Numbered from the stretch's first letter, positions 9,663 to 19,959 are shown. The stretch: DNA of 64,000 bases from Brevibacterium paucivorans (GCF_016907735.1 NZ_JAFBCP010000001.1:1178001-1242000), one strand, 5' to 3'. Program-made: numbers and translations. Notes: generated from the sequence alone by a model not told the origin.

Positions 9663-11987
9663 CTACTCCGAGGAAGTTGAAGATTTCGAGGACTTCGATT
9701 TACTACTGGAGCTACTCTTGGATTTTGACTTCTTAGGTTCCTTTTTCTTAGGCGGAGTGTTACCTTTTTCGCCACTCGACTTGTCTCCACCCGACTTCTT
9801 CTTTTCGGAACCGCTATCTTCGGACCCACCAAAGTCGCCCGACTCGCTACCCGAGTCCTTACCCTTGTCACCCGAGTCTCCGGAATCGCCGGAGTCATCC
9901 GAATCGTCCGATTCCTTCTGGTCCTCTTCAGGCTTCTTTTCCTCGTCCTTCTTGCCCTCGTCGTCCTTCTTGTCTTTCTTGCTGTAACGCTTCTTGTTAG
10001 ACGAACCAGACGAGCCGCTATTAGACGAAGACTTAGACACACCAGACTTGTTCTTTGGTCGATCCTTGTCAGGCAGATCAGGTCGCTTAGGGAATTTGCT
10101 CTTGGGCTGCCCCTCCAAAGCGTCGCTCATGTAACGCGTCCACACTTGGATAGGAAACGACCCACCTGTCACTTCACCGCGTCCACCGTAGGAACCGATC
10201 TTCTGCCAACGTCCCTCTTCGTCTTCACGGAACAGCGACACGGCAGTCGCGAGTTCCGGGGTATATCCCACGAACCATGCGGAATACGCATCCGACGACG
10301 TACCCGTCTTACCGGCCGCTGGACGTCCCAGGTTCTGCGCGTACGATCCCGACCCACTCTGAACCACCTGCGACAGGGCATAGGTGGTTTCAGCCATGAT
10401 GTCTTGTTCGAACTTGCGTTCACCCTTGGTGTCGGGTTTGTACAGCGATTCACCGCTCGAATCGACGGCTTCGCGCACAAAGTGAGGTGACCGGTACACC
10501 CCTTCAGCTGCGAAGGTAGAGAAAGCCGAAGCCATTTGCAGCGTCGTTGGGCTGGCAGTACCTAGCACGTTTGAAGCATTGTCGTCGAGCCCGGGCGTGT
10601 CTTTAGGCAAGCCCGCACGAACAGCTACATCCCGGGTCTTATCCGGTCCAACATTGATGTTGAGCTGCGCGTACGCCGTGTTGATGGAGCTCTGTGTCGC
10701 CTTGAGCAACGTCACCGAACCATAGGACGCACCACCGTAGTTCTTTGGCGTCCACGGGCGACCGTTGTTGGGGAAGGTGACGGGCGATCCGCGGAACGAG
10801 TCATTTAGGCGGTAGCCAGCTTCCAACCCCGCTACTAGCGCAAACGGCTTAAACGTGGACCCCGCCTGTGCGGTGTCCTGCGTGGAGTTGTTCTGCATCC
10901 GCTCAAAGTACTTGGGCCCACCGTAAAAGGCTTTGACCTCACCAGTTGCAGGGTCAATCGACGTCAAACCTGCGTGCATACCCTTTTTCATCTTGGGTAG
11001 CGTGTCGATCGCGTCCTGAGCGTCACGCATCCGGTCACGGTTGAACGTGGACGTGATCTTCATTCCGCCACGGTCAATCTGGTCGTCGGTCATCCCCTGG
11101 TTCTTCAGTTCGGAACGAACGGCGTCCATCATGTAGCCAGCCTGTCCCAAACGTTCGTTGTCAGACCGCGGCTTTTTCACCTCGGGCAGTTGCGCGTTCT
11201 TCGCGTCTTCCTTGGTGATGTAGCCGTTTTCAGCCATGTTGTTCAGCACGTACCGGAAGCGGTCTTCGTACCGTTCCGGATTTTCGGACGGGTCGGCCAG
11301 GTTGGGTCGCTGGATCATCGCTGCCAGCAGGGCGGACTGCTCTACCGTAAGTTCTTTCGCCGAGGTGTCAAAGTAGTTGTGTGCCGCGACTTCAACTCCA
11401 TAGGACTTGCGTCCCAAGAAGATGGTGTTGAGGTAATCGGCCATGATTTGGTCTTTTGACTTCTCTTGGTCGATCTTGATCGCGATGAACATTTCTTTGA
11501 GCTTACGCGTAAGCGTTTTTTCGTTCGTCAGATAGTAGTTCTTGACGTACTGCTGAGTGATTGTGGAACCACCACCGGCGTAGTTGTCGGTGATAACACC
11601 CACGGCGGCACGAGACAGACCCTTGACACTGATACCGCGGTTTTCATAGAACGACTGGTCTTCAGCAGCGATCGCGGCCTGTTGCATGGTGGGTGAAATG
11701 TCCTGAATGTCTACGCTCTTCCGGTCTTCAACTTTGAAGGTACCGATCACGGTTTTACCGTCGTCGTAGTACACGGTCGACGTCTGCCCGGCAGCCGCGG
11801 CGTTGGGCTCAGGAATTGACGTGCTGAGGTAACCAACAGTGAAAAGACCAATGATCAGAACGAAACCGGTCAAAATACCCAAGCCAATCAGGCGCAACGA
11901 CGGGAACCATTTGGCCAATCCCGTGTACCCGGCCCGCGGGTAGTTCAGCAGGCTCTTGGTCTCATCTTTTCGTGTCCGCGTCCCCAC
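9663..11987 (-). CDS. Bifunctional class A penicillin-binding protein
   Basis: Polymerises and crosslinks peptidoglycan. Order: 30 cytoplasmic residues, membrane anchor 31-54, GT51 glycosyltransferase (AAEDQSFYENRG 107-118, catalytic Glu109), then transpeptidase with STFK 377-380 (nucleophile Ser377), SIN 434-436 and KTG 560-562. Residues 630-774 form a long Lys/Ser/Asp/Glu-rich tail with SDDSGDSGDSGD and SKSKSSSSSKS stretches, probably disordered and wall-facing. It starts at GTG 11987 behind AGGGAG. It is comparable to PonA1-type enzymes of Actinobacteria, which have Pro-rich rather than Ser/Lys-rich tails. Confidence 0.93.
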   Translation of the reverse strand: MGTRTRKDETKSLLNYPRAGYTGLAKWFPSLRLIGLGILTGFVLIIGLFTVGYLSTSIPEPNAAAAGQTSTVYYDDGKTVIGTFKVEDRKSVDIQDISPTMQQAAIAAEDQSFYENRGISVKGLSRAAVGVITDNYAGGGSTITQQYVKNYYLTNEKTLTRKLKEMFIAIKIDQEKSKDQIMADYLNTIFLGRKSYGVEVAAHNYFDTSAKELTVEQSALLAAMIQRPNLADPSENPERYEDRFRYVLNNMAENGYITKEDAKNAQLPEVKKPRSDNERLGQAGYMMDAVRSELKNQGMTDDQIDRGGMKITSTFNRDRMRDAQDAIDTLPKMKKGMHAGLTSIDPATGEVKAFYGGPKYFERMQNNSTQDTAQAGSTFKPFALVAGLEAGYRLNDSFRGSPVTFPNNGRPWTPKNYGGASYGSVTLLKATQSSINTAYAQLNINVGPDKTRDVAVRAGLPKDTPGLDDNASNVLGTASPTTLQMASAFSTFAAEGVYRSPHFVREAVDSSGESLYKPDTKGERKFEQDIMAETTYALSQVVQSGSGSYAQNLGRPAAGKTGTSSDAYSAWFVGYTPELATAVSLFREDEEGRWQKIGSYGGRGEVTGGSFPIQVWTRYMSDALEGQPKSKFPKRPDLPDKDRPKNKSGVSKSSSNSGSSGSSNKKRYSKKDKKDDEGKKDEEKKPEEDQKESDDSDDSGDSGDSGDKGKDSGSESGDFGGSEDSGSEKKKSGGDKSSGEKGNTPPKKKEPKKSKSKSSSSSKSKSSKSSTSSE

Positions 11988-12109
11988 GCGTCTCCCTTCA
12001 CCACAACAGTCAGTGCGTTTAGCCCCACTACTCTGCCATTCAAAGTTGAGAGTTTACTTGGTTTAACTTTGTATGAGTCTTGGAGCGTGTTCGGGACCCG
12101 GTACAACAC

Positions 12110-12149
12110 AAGCGGTCCACTCACATTGTCTCATGTGAGTGGACCGTTT
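12110..12149 (-). terminator. Hairpin downstream of acyl-CoA synthetase
   Basis: Arms of 17 bp (GCGGTCCACTCACAT and ATGTGAGTGGACCGT at the core, one G-T pair) surround a 6-nt loop, just past the stop of the minus-strand synthetase gene. There is no clear T run. The 200-bp spacer 11988-12202 holds nothing else obvious. Confidence 0.7.
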
Positions 12150-12202
12150 GGTGATTAAGTGACCCCCGCCGAGGTGTGTGTCACCTTACGTTGAAAAGCG
12201 AG

Positions 12203-13915
12203 CTAGCCCTTGAGTTCCGGGAAGTCGGTGTCCGCGTATTCCTGTCCCGTCACGGTGGGGTCACCGAAGTCTGGGTGCAACTGCTGTTCGCGTGTGCGCA
12301 GTTCAACACGGCGGATCTTTCCCGAAATGGTCTTGGGGAGTTCTGTGAACTCGATGCGGCGGATGCGCTTGTATGGTGCCAGTTCCGCGCGGCAGAAGCG
12401 CAGGATTTCCTTTGCGGTTTCTGGACCAGGTTCAATTCCGGGAGCCAGCACCACGTACGCCTTAGGCACAGCGAGTCGAACTGGGTCAGGCGAAGGAACA
12501 ACCGCTGCTTCGACCACGTATTCGTGTTCGATGAGCACGCTTTCGAGTTCGAACGGTGACAGACGGTAATCCGACGCCTTGAACACGTCATCTGCGCGGC
12601 CCACGTAGGTGATGTAACCATCAGCGTCCCTGGCTGCGACGTCACCGGTGTGATAGACACCGTCAGCAAAAGCCTCAGCGGTCTTGGCTTCGTTGTTCCA
12701 GTAACCCTGCGTGAGGCCCACTGGGCGAGGGTCGAGGGTCAAGCAGATTTCACCTTCGTCACCCAGTTCCCCTGTGGCAGGGTCACGCAGCACCACATTG
12801 AAACCAGGCAACTGGCGTCCCATGGATCCGGGTTTCATGTGCTGACCTGGGGAGTTACCGATCTGCAGAGTCGTTTCCGTCTGACCGAAACCGTCGCGAA
12901 TGGTGACGTTCCAGTGGTCTTGAACGCGCTGGATAACTTCCGGGTTGAGCGGTTCACCGGCACCCAATGCCTTGGTGGGCGGGGTCTTCAGTTCGCGCAA
13001 ATCAGCCTGGATGAGCATGCGCCATACGGTGGGAGGCGCACAGAATGAGGTCACTCCCACCCGCTCCATGACGCTCATGAGCTTGGAGGCGTCAAAGCGC
13101 GAGTAGTTGTAGAGGAATACACACGCTTCCGCGATCCATGGGGTGAAAATGTTGCTCCACGCGTGCTTGGCCCATCCGGGGGAGGCGACGTTGAGGTGAA
13201 CATCGCCGGGTTCCAGTCCCATCCAGTACATGGTGGAAAGGTGCCCCACCGGGTAGGACACGTGGGTGTGTGCCACCATCTTGGCTTTCGATGTGGTTCC
13301 CGAGGTGAAGTACAGCAACATCAGATCGTCGGCTTTGCTCTGACCTTGGGGGTCGAACTGGGTTGGCGCGTCCACATAGTTCGCGTATGCGAAGTCACCT
13401 TCGCGTGCAGGTTCGGCTCCTACCACAATGCGTACGAGTGGGTGTTCGACGTCGTCGAACTTGGCGCAGTCCTGTTCGTTGGCAACGACGAACTGAGCCT
13501 CTCCGCGTTCTGCACGGTCAGAAAGGTCAATGGGCCCCAACTGTGTGGTGGTAGGCATAATGACGGCGCCCAGTTTGATCCCTGCGAGCATGGTTTCCCA
13601 CAGTTCTACCTGGTTAGTGAGCATGACCATGATGTGGTCGCCGCGCTTGACCCCACAACTGCGCAGGTAGTTTGCCAGTTTGTTGGATCGCTCAGAAAGC
13701 TCCTGGTAGCTCCACTTGCCTTCTGCTCCGTCTTCTTCCACGATCCACAGGGCAGGGTTGTTGTTGCCTTGAGCGATCTGGTCAAACCAGTCGAGAGCGA
13801 AGTTGAAGTTTTCAAAGCGTGGCCAGCTGAACTGTTCACACGCCGCATCGTAATCTTCGCGAAGTTTGATTAGCAGGTCACGTGCCTCACGAAACTGCTC
13901 TGTTTGTGGGTTCAT
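12203..13915 (-). CDS. AMP-dependent acyl-CoA synthetase
   Basis: Activates a carboxylic acid to its CoA thioester through an acyl-AMP intermediate. The ANL-superfamily motifs are clear: phosphate loop YFTSGTTSKAKMV at about 212-224, DGFGQTET at about 342-349, YHTGDVAARD at about 442-451 and the C-terminal lysine motif KTISGKIRR. The 570-residue length and overall sequence are closest to the medium-chain acyl-CoA/benzoate ligase group rather than acetyl-CoA synthetase. There is a good ribosome binding site (GGAG) before ATG 13915. The substrate cannot be told from the sequence. Confidence 0.88.
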   Translation of the reverse strand: MNPQTEQFREARDLLIKLREDYDAACEQFSWPRFENFNFALDWFDQIAQGNNNPALWIVEEDGAEGKWSYQELSERSNKLANYLRSCGVKRGDHIMVMLTNQVELWETMLAGIKLGAVIMPTTTQLGPIDLSDRAERGEAQFVVANEQDCAKFDDVEHPLVRIVVGAEPAREGDFAYANYVDAPTQFDPQGQSKADDLMLLYFTSGTTSKAKMVAHTHVSYPVGHLSTMYWMGLEPGDVHLNVASPGWAKHAWSNIFTPWIAEACVFLYNYSRFDASKLMSVMERVGVTSFCAPPTVWRMLIQADLRELKTPPTKALGAGEPLNPEVIQRVQDHWNVTIRDGFGQTETTLQIGNSPGQHMKPGSMGRQLPGFNVVLRDPATGELGDEGEICLTLDPRPVGLTQGYWNNEAKTAEAFADGVYHTGDVAARDADGYITYVGRADDVFKASDYRLSPFELESVLIEHEYVVEAAVVPSPDPVRLAVPKAYVVLAPGIEPGPETAKEILRFCRAELAPYKRIRRIEFTELPKTISGKIRRVELRTREQQLHPDFGDPTVTGQEYADTDFPELKG

Positions 13916-13957
13916 CCGGCTCTCCTATGACGAATGTGCTCTAACGCACAATATACC

Positions 13958-15505
13958 TTACGGGTTCCGCTCCGCCTTTGAGTCAGGTTCTACAGTTTCC
14001 CACCAGTTGAGAAGCTGAACCCGAGCTTCGTCATACGACAGTGGCCCGTGTTCCATCCGAATCTCGAGCATGTGCTTATATGCACGACCAACGACCGGCC
14101 CCGGAGTGATCCCCAGGATCTCCATGATTTGCTGACCGTTGAGATCTGGGCGAATCGCACCAATCGCTTCCTTCTGTGCGAGCGCTTCGATTCGACGCTC
14201 AAGATCGTCATACGCAAAGGCTAAACGTTCAGCCTTACGACGGTTGCGGGTCGTGACATCCGACCGGGTCAGGATGTGTAACCGAGTAAGCAGGTCACCG
14301 GCATCGGTGACATAACGTCGTACGGCTGAGTCGGTCCAGCCTGCGTCGCCATAACCGTAGAACCGCAAGTGAAGTTCAACCAGGCGAGCCACCTTGGTGG
14401 TGGTTTCCTTATCGAAGTTCAAGGCCTTCATGCGGGAGCGTGTGAGCTTAGCGCCCACCACATCGTGATGGTAGAACGTCACCGCTCCCCCAGGTGCAAA
14501 CTTCCGGGTTGCAGGCTTCCCCACATCGTGCATGAGCGCTGCAAAGCGAACAATGAAGTCAGGGGCCGTGAACTCGGGATCCACGGTGGCTTTCTTCGCG
14601 GTGTCTTGAGCCTGCTCAGCTACCGACTCACCCACGTCGCCTTCGGCGTTGCGCATCGCACGCTTGGCGTACTCTGTTTCAAGCTGAACCGCTTGCCGCA
14701 ACACCGTGAGGCTGTGCTGATACACGTCCTTGTGGCGGTGGTGTTCATCGCGCTCCAAACGCAATCCAGACACCTCGGGAAGAATATGGTCAGCCAAACC
14801 TGTATTCACAAGGGCGTCAATTCCAGCCCACGGTTCAGCACCCACAATGAGTTTGGTCAACTCATCGCGCACGCGTTCAGCTGAAACGATCGCAATGCGG
14901 TCTGCCATATCGGACATAGCCGCACGCACCTCGGGCGCCAATGAAAAACCCAACTGCGACACAAACCGCGCCGCCCGCATCATGCGCAACGGGTCATCAG
15001 TAAAACTGGTCGTAGCACTCCCAGGGGTAGTGATTGTGCGACTCTCTAGCGCACTCAGTCCGTTGTACGGGTCCACGAATGTGCGGCTCGGCAGGCGCAC
15101 CGCCATGGCGCCGATCGTGAAATCCCTGCGCACCAAATCGTCGTCCAGATTGTCGCCAAATGCCACGGTGGGTTTACGGGATTGCGGGTCGTAAGAATCG
15201 GCACGATACGTGGTGATCTCTACCTGATAACCCCGCTTCATCATGCCAATCGTGCCGAACTTCCGGCCAATGTCCCAGTAGGTATCGGCCCACGGTGCAA
15301 TGATCTTCTCAATGTCATCGGGGCGGGCGTCAGTGGTGAAATCTAAATCTGGGATCTCCCGCCCCAGCAACGCATCGCGTACCGAACCACCCACCAAAGC
15401 AAGCTCAAAACCTGCCTGGTCAAAACGGTTACCAAGCTCGCCCACAATTGGATCGAGTGAGTCCAGTACATCCATGAGCCGGACATGAGCTTCCGCAGCA
15501 AACAC
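13958..15505 (-). CDS. cca: CCA tRNA nucleotidyltransferase
   Basis: Adds or repairs the 3' CCA end of tRNA. The polymerase-beta fold head shows LVGGSVRDALLGREIPDLDFTT with the DLD metal ligands and RRDFTIGAMA, followed by the RNA-binding neck and an HD domain (FAALMHDVGKPATRK) as in the actinobacterial enzymes. Start GTG 15505 has AAAGGA 5 nt upstream; ATG 15472 lacks a ribosome binding site. It is divergent from the NUDIX gene across 77 bp, the usual actinobacterial arrangement. Confidence 0.95.
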   Translation of the reverse strand: MFAAEAHVRLMDVLDSLDPIVGELGNRFDQAGFELALVGGSVRDALLGREIPDLDFTTDARPDDIEKIIAPWADTYWDIGRKFGTIGMMKRGYQVEITTYRADSYDPQSRKPTVAFGDNLDDDLVRRDFTIGAMAVRLPSRTFVDPYNGLSALESRTITTPGSATTSFTDDPLRMMRAARFVSQLGFSLAPEVRAAMSDMADRIAIVSAERVRDELTKLIVGAEPWAGIDALVNTGLADHILPEVSGLRLERDEHHRHKDVYQHSLTVLRQAVQLETEYAKRAMRNAEGDVGESVAEQAQDTAKKATVDPEFTAPDFIVRFAALMHDVGKPATRKFAPGGAVTFYHHDVVGAKLTRSRMKALNFDKETTTKVARLVELHLRFYGYGDAGWTDSAVRRYVTDAGDLLTRLHILTRSDVTTRNRRKAERLAFAYDDLERRIEALAQKEAIGAIRPDLNGQQIMEILGITPGPVVGRAYKHMLEIRMEHGPLSYDEARVQLLNWWETVEPDSKAERNP

Positions 15506-15582
15506 GAGGTTCCTTTCTTCCTGCGTCCCATGAAAGATTACACGCCTAGGGAATCTTCAAACTAGCAACGTAGGGTGGAAGC

Positions 15583-16074
15583 ATGAGCAGACCACGTCCA
15601 CGACCGGGCCATTTCCCGGCCCTGTCACGCACAGTGGAGGAAACCTCCGCTGGTGGAATCGTGGTCAACCTCAACTCTCCAGCGCTTGAAGTCGCAGTTA
15701 TTGCGCGAATTAACCGTGCCGGTCGCCTTGAATGGTGCCTACCTAAGGGACACTTGGAGGGTGAAGAAACACCCGCCCAAGCAGCAATGCGCGAAGTCGC
15801 AGAAGAGACCGGAATAGTGGGAAAAGTTTTAGCGCCCTTAGGCAGTGTGGACTACTGGTTTTCCGCGGCAGGTTTCCGTGTACACAAGGTCGTCCACCAT
15901 TTTCTGCTCCGCGCAATCGGTGGCGAACTCACCATTGAAAACGACCCCGACCAAGAAGCTGTTGCCGCCGCATGGGTGCCATTCGACGAACTGCCCCAAC
16001 GCTTGTCATTCGCTAACGAACGACGCATCGTCATCGCAGCCCGCCACACTCTCCCGCGCTTCGACCTGTCATGA
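15583..16074 (+). CDS. NUDIX hydrolase
   Basis: A 163-residue NUDIX hydrolase acting on a nucleoside diphosphate linked to another group. The full NUDIX box is present, reading GHLEGEETPAQAAMREV then AEETGI (G-x5-E-x7-REV-x-EE-x-G). The substrate is not determined. Its position between cca and the DUF6049-murJ genes is conserved in Actinobacteria. It overlaps the next gene by 4 bp (ATGA), which indicates translational coupling. Confidence 0.93.
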   Translation: MSRPRPRPGHFPALSRTVEETSAGGIVVNLNSPALEVAVIARINRAGRLEWCLPKGHLEGEETPAQAAMREVAEETGIVGKVLAPLGSVDYWFSAAGFRVHKVVHHFLLRAIGGELTIENDPDQEAVAAAWVPFDELPQRLSFANERRIVIAARHTLPRFDLS

Positions 16075-18194
16075 AAATCCTGACCACGCTAGGCTCACTG
16101 CTTCTAGCCTTACTGCTCATCGTCACGCCTTCCACCGGGGCCATAGCACAGCCCAACACCCCCACCCCAAAGCCCACTAGTAGCGAAGAGGCGGCCACCA
16201 CCTCGGCGACCATTCACATCACCGACGTCACCCCGTGGATGGACGAAAACGGCACCTTTAAACTTGCCGGAAAGATCGAAGCGAAAGCCAACATCAAGGA
16301 CCCACGGCTGAGCTTGCGTATGACCCGCAACTCACTCCCAAGCGTGGACTCAGCACGGACGTGGCAAGAAGGAAAGATCACCGGGACCCGCCAAATCGCC
16401 ACCGCCCAAAAACTCCCCAACGAACTGCGGGCGGGCACCACCACCTCGTTCACCTTCGAACTCAAACCAACAGAGATGGGGCTGCGCGAAGGGAGCCCCT
16501 TAACCTCGTGGGGCGTTCGCGGGCTGGCAGTCACCTTGAGCGGCGACAGCGAAGACGACACAGTTGCGAAACCTCGGACCACATTCACCACGTGGTACCC
16601 CCACCCCAAAATCGACCCCACGCGCATCAACATGCTGGTGCCCATCACCATGACCGGGTACAGCGAGGACGGGCTCATCAGCCAAGACGAACTCGCCAGT
16701 GCCACAGAAAGCGGACCGCTCAAGACCGCACTAGACGTCGCCCGTGCCTACCCAGACACCACGCTGGCGATCGACCCCAGGGTGATCGAGTCGGTCGATC
16801 GGGTCCTCAACCCGCCACAGGTTGAACAACCGGAACAAACTGCGGAACCACAGGACCCGGAAGAACCGCCCAGCAGCATCTCTACCTGGTGGGACGAGCT
16901 GAAGAAAGAAGCCGAATCTTCACAGGTCATAGCCCTCCCCTGGGCCGACGCCGATCTGGTTGGCCTGCAACAACAGGGCTTAGACAACTACCATAAGGAA
17001 GCCCTGCGCTCACGCTCCGTCGTGAAAGACCACTTCCCCAACGCCCTCGACTCCTGGGCGTGGGCCGGGACGGGGAGCGCCAGCATGCAAGGTCTGGCCC
17101 AGTTCGCCAACGACGGCGTCACCAACGTCATGCTCAGCGACGCTCAGCTCCCCACCCGCGACGGTGGATCCGTGAACGCCGTCCAACACCTCTGGAAACG
17201 CGACAGCGCAACCGTCCCACTCACTCCCGTTCCACGAGAACGCAAGCCGGACATGACAACCGTTGCCACCTCGGCGAGCTTGGGCGAAAGTTTTGTCACC
17301 CCCGATTCCACCCGAGCCACCCGCGTCGCTGAACTCACAGCCAAAAGCGCACTCATCACCAACGAGCGCCCATTTGACCAGCGGTCCCTGGTTGTAGCGC
17401 TCCCCCGAGGTGGCGCCCAGAAAACGTGGACCGACCAGGTTCGCACGCTGTCGTCCCTGCCGTGGGTCAAGCCACAGTCATTTGACGACACCCTAAAAGC
17501 CGAACCCGGCACTCGCCTTCCACTCGAAGACGGCAACGTGCCGCCCAACATCAGCACCGCACTCAACGACCTCAAGGAACCGGGGGCACACTTGAGTGAA
17601 TTCTCGTCATTGTTCACGGAACGCGAAGACGTGCGACGGGAGTTCAACCGGTCGGCTCTGACGTGTGCATCGGTGTCCTGGCGAACCCAACCCAGTGTGA
17701 AGACGTGTGCCAAGAACTTCAAGAAGTCGGCAGACTCCATCATGTCGGGGCTCAGCATTGAACGCGGGTCGAACGTCCTTTTGGTCACGGGCGAGAAGAC
17801 CACTATCCCCGTCACGATTCACAACACCACCCGACACTCAGCCCGGTTGCGCGTGCGCATCAGTTCCGCGTCCCCGCAACTGAAGGTGGGTGACTCTCCC
17901 CTGGTTGACATTCCGTCCGGGCAACGAGCTCGTGTCGAAGTACCCGTCACGGGAATCGCAAACGCAAACCTCAACACCACGATCCATATCGTCGCGACCG
18001 ACGGCTACACCGTGCGTGACTCGTCTCCCCTGCAAGTCCAGGTGCGAGTTGACTGGGAAAACATCGGTATAGCGGCCATTGGTATTTCGCTGTCGGTCGT
18101 TTTTGTGGTTGCATTGTTCTTCTCTGTGCGTCGCGGTCGCCCCAAGATTCCAAAGAGTCAGCTCGAGGCTGCTCTGGCCCGCGCCGAACAGTAG
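16071..18194 (+). CDS. DUF6049 family secreted membrane-anchored protein
   Basis: A 707-residue protein with an N-terminal signal peptide (LLLALLLIVTPSTGAIAQP), a large extracellular part and one C-terminal membrane helix (IGIAAIGISLSVVFVVALFFSV, about 663-684) followed by a basic tail. It corresponds to the large uncharacterised protein encoded immediately upstream of murJ in many Actinobacteria. The function is unknown; position suggests an envelope role. Cysteines in ALTCASVSW and VKTCAKNF may form a disulfide. It is coupled to the NUDIX gene by a 4-bp overlap. Confidence 0.8.
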   Translation: MKILTTLGSLLLALLLIVTPSTGAIAQPNTPTPKPTSSEEAATTSATIHITDVTPWMDENGTFKLAGKIEAKANIKDPRLSLRMTRNSLPSVDSARTWQEGKITGTRQIATAQKLPNELRAGTTTSFTFELKPTEMGLREGSPLTSWGVRGLAVTLSGDSEDDTVAKPRTTFTTWYPHPKIDPTRINMLVPITMTGYSEDGLISQDELASATESGPLKTALDVARAYPDTTLAIDPRVIESVDRVLNPPQVEQPEQTAEPQDPEEPPSSISTWWDELKKEAESSQVIALPWADADLVGLQQQGLDNYHKEALRSRSVVKDHFPNALDSWAWAGTGSASMQGLAQFANDGVTNVMLSDAQLPTRDGGSVNAVQHLWKRDSATVPLTPVPRERKPDMTTVATSASLGESFVTPDSTRATRVAELTAKSALITNERPFDQRSLVVALPRGGAQKTWTDQVRTLSSLPWVKPQSFDDTLKAEPGTRLPLEDGNVPPNISTALNDLKEPGAHLSEFSSLFTEREDVRREFNRSALTCASVSWRTQPSVKTCAKNFKKSADSIMSGLSIERGSNVLLVTGEKTTIPVTIHNTTRHSARLRVRISSASPQLKVGDSPLVDIPSGQRARVEVPVTGIANANLNTTIHIVATDGYTVRDSSPLQVQVRVDWENIGIAAIGISLSVVFVVALFFSVRRGRPKIPKSQLEAALARAEQ

Positions 18195-18239
18195 CTGTAG
18201 TTTTTACTCACGTTTTTCTGACAGTCGAAAGGGCAGTCC

Positions 18240-19862
18240 GTGGCATCGATGTCATCGCTTGCGAAATCCTCAGCGCTCATGACCGCGGGTACGCTGGTTT
18301 CGCGCGTTCTGGGTCTGGTGAAGACTGTTCTCCTCACCGCCGCGATCGGGTTGGCAATTGGTGGTGCCGCTGACGCTTTCGACGTCGCCAACAAGGTGCC
18401 CAACAACCTGTACATGTTGCTGGCTGGCGGTATTCTCAACGCGGTTTTGGTGCCGCAGATTGTCCGCGCGTCGAAGCAGGCTGACGGTGGGGCCGACTAC
18501 ATCAATCGCCTGCTCACCCTGTCGATTCTGCTTCTGGCCGGTTTCACCGCGATCGCTACTCTGGCGGCGCCTCTTCTTGTGCGCATATACGCCAGCCCCA
18601 CGTGGGATGCCGACAAGATCGCACTGGCGGTCGCCTTTGCCTACATTTCTCTGCCCAAGATCTTCTTCTTTGGTCTGTACACCATGTTGGGTCAAGTGCT
18701 CAACGCAAAGGAGAACTTTGGGCCGTACATGTGGGCTCCCGTTCTTAACAACGTGGTGTCCATTGCGGGCCTGGGATTGTTCATTTTCTTGTTTGGCCCC
18801 GGCGACATGGGGCAACACGCGGTGGGGACGTGGGATGCCACCAAAATTTGGGTGATTGCCGGAACCGGAACCCTGGGCGTTGTGGCCCAGGCGCTCATTC
18901 TCATTTGGCCGTTGAAGAGGATCGGCTTTAAGTACACCCCTACTTTCGGGTTCCGAGGTGTGGGTTTGGGTACCGCTGGCAAGGTAGCCGGATGGACGTT
19001 CGCCGCCGTGCTGGTGGGTCAGTTGGGCTTCATTGTGACCTCGCAGGTTGCGTCTACCGCGTCGTCCACCGGCACCGAGGTGACCCCCTCCTTGGCGGCG
19101 TACACGGCGGCTTACATTACTTTCATGCTTCCGCACTCGCTGGTCGCGGTATCACTTTCTACCGCTCTGTTTACTGATTTGTCGCAGTCGGCAGCTGACT
19201 ACAACGACGAGAAGCTGGTTGATACGTATACCCAGGGTGTACGGGTTGTAGGGTTTGTCAACACGTTCTTCACCGTGGCGTTTATTGTGCTGGCGGCCCC
19301 CATGTCCATGGTCATGGCCGGTGCAAACCAGACGCAGGCACACGCGGTGGGGCTTATTGTCATCGCCATGATTATTGGGCTCATTCCGTTCAGCGGGATG
19401 TACCTCACGCAACGTGTCTTCTATGCGTATGAAGATGCTCGGACACCGTTTTGGATTCAGGTCCCCCAGATGATTGTCCAGTCGGCTGGAGTGATCGCAT
19501 CGGCTTTCCTCCCCAAGCAGTACATCGTCGCTGGAATTGGTGCGTCTATGTCCGTGGGATACATTTTCGCCCTGGCTCTGGCCGTGTGGTGCTTGCGCAA
19601 ACGTCTGCCGTCACTTCCGATTGCACCTACCCTGTTTGCGCATATTCGCTTTGGACTCGCTGGTGTGGTCAGTGGCGCGGTTGGGTTCGCTATGATGTGG
19701 TTCCTCCCAGACCCCATGTGGGCTGGGCGTGGACGCGCGTTCATTGTGTGCGCTGTCATCGGTTGTGTCATGTTGGCGGTGTTCATGCTGGCTGCGTGGC
19801 TGATCCGGGTTCCGGAAATGCGTTCTTTGGTCACAACGGTTCGCGCCAAGTTAGGGCGATGA
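18240..19862 (+). CDS. murJ: Lipid II flippase MurJ (MviN family)
   Basis: Flips lipid II across the membrane for peptidoglycan synthesis. The 540 residues contain about 14 hydrophobic segments and family motifs such as LVSRVLGLVKTVLL, ANKVPNNLYMLLAGG, LPHSLVAVSLSTALF and QRVFYAYEDARTPFW. The start is GTG 18240 behind GAAAGGG; ATG 18249 is less well placed. Unlike the mycobacterial protein, which carries a fused C-terminal pseudokinase, this one ends after the last membrane segments and the pseudokinase is a separate gene 97 bp downstream. Confidence 0.93.
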   Translation: MASMSSLAKSSALMTAGTLVSRVLGLVKTVLLTAAIGLAIGGAADAFDVANKVPNNLYMLLAGGILNAVLVPQIVRASKQADGGADYINRLLTLSILLLAGFTAIATLAAPLLVRIYASPTWDADKIALAVAFAYISLPKIFFFGLYTMLGQVLNAKENFGPYMWAPVLNNVVSIAGLGLFIFLFGPGDMGQHAVGTWDATKIWVIAGTGTLGVVAQALILIWPLKRIGFKYTPTFGFRGVGLGTAGKVAGWTFAAVLVGQLGFIVTSQVASTASSTGTEVTPSLAAYTAAYITFMLPHSLVAVSLSTALFTDLSQSAADYNDEKLVDTYTQGVRVVGFVNTFFTVAFIVLAAPMSMVMAGANQTQAHAVGLIVIAMIIGLIPFSGMYLTQRVFYAYEDARTPFWIQVPQMIVQSAGVIASAFLPKQYIVAGIGASMSVGYIFALALAVWCLRKRLPSLPIAPTLFAHIRFGLAGVVSGAVGFAMMWFLPDPMWAGRGRAFIVCAVIGCVMLAVFMLAAWLIRVPEMRSLVTTVRAKLGR

Positions 19863-19959
19863 GCAGTGCCTTGCGCGACGGGGCGAAACTGTTTGCCATG
19901 TTCAGCTCAGTGGCGGGACGAACGGCGTTTGCAGTCCGTTAAGATGACATGAGCAGGAG

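Noticed and set aside
9610-9987. Plus-strand frame rich in Asp/Leu/Ser/Pro opposite the PBP tail
   Set aside because: It is the antisense reading of the repetitive Ser/Lys/Asp tail codons; it has no homology-like features or ribosome binding site.
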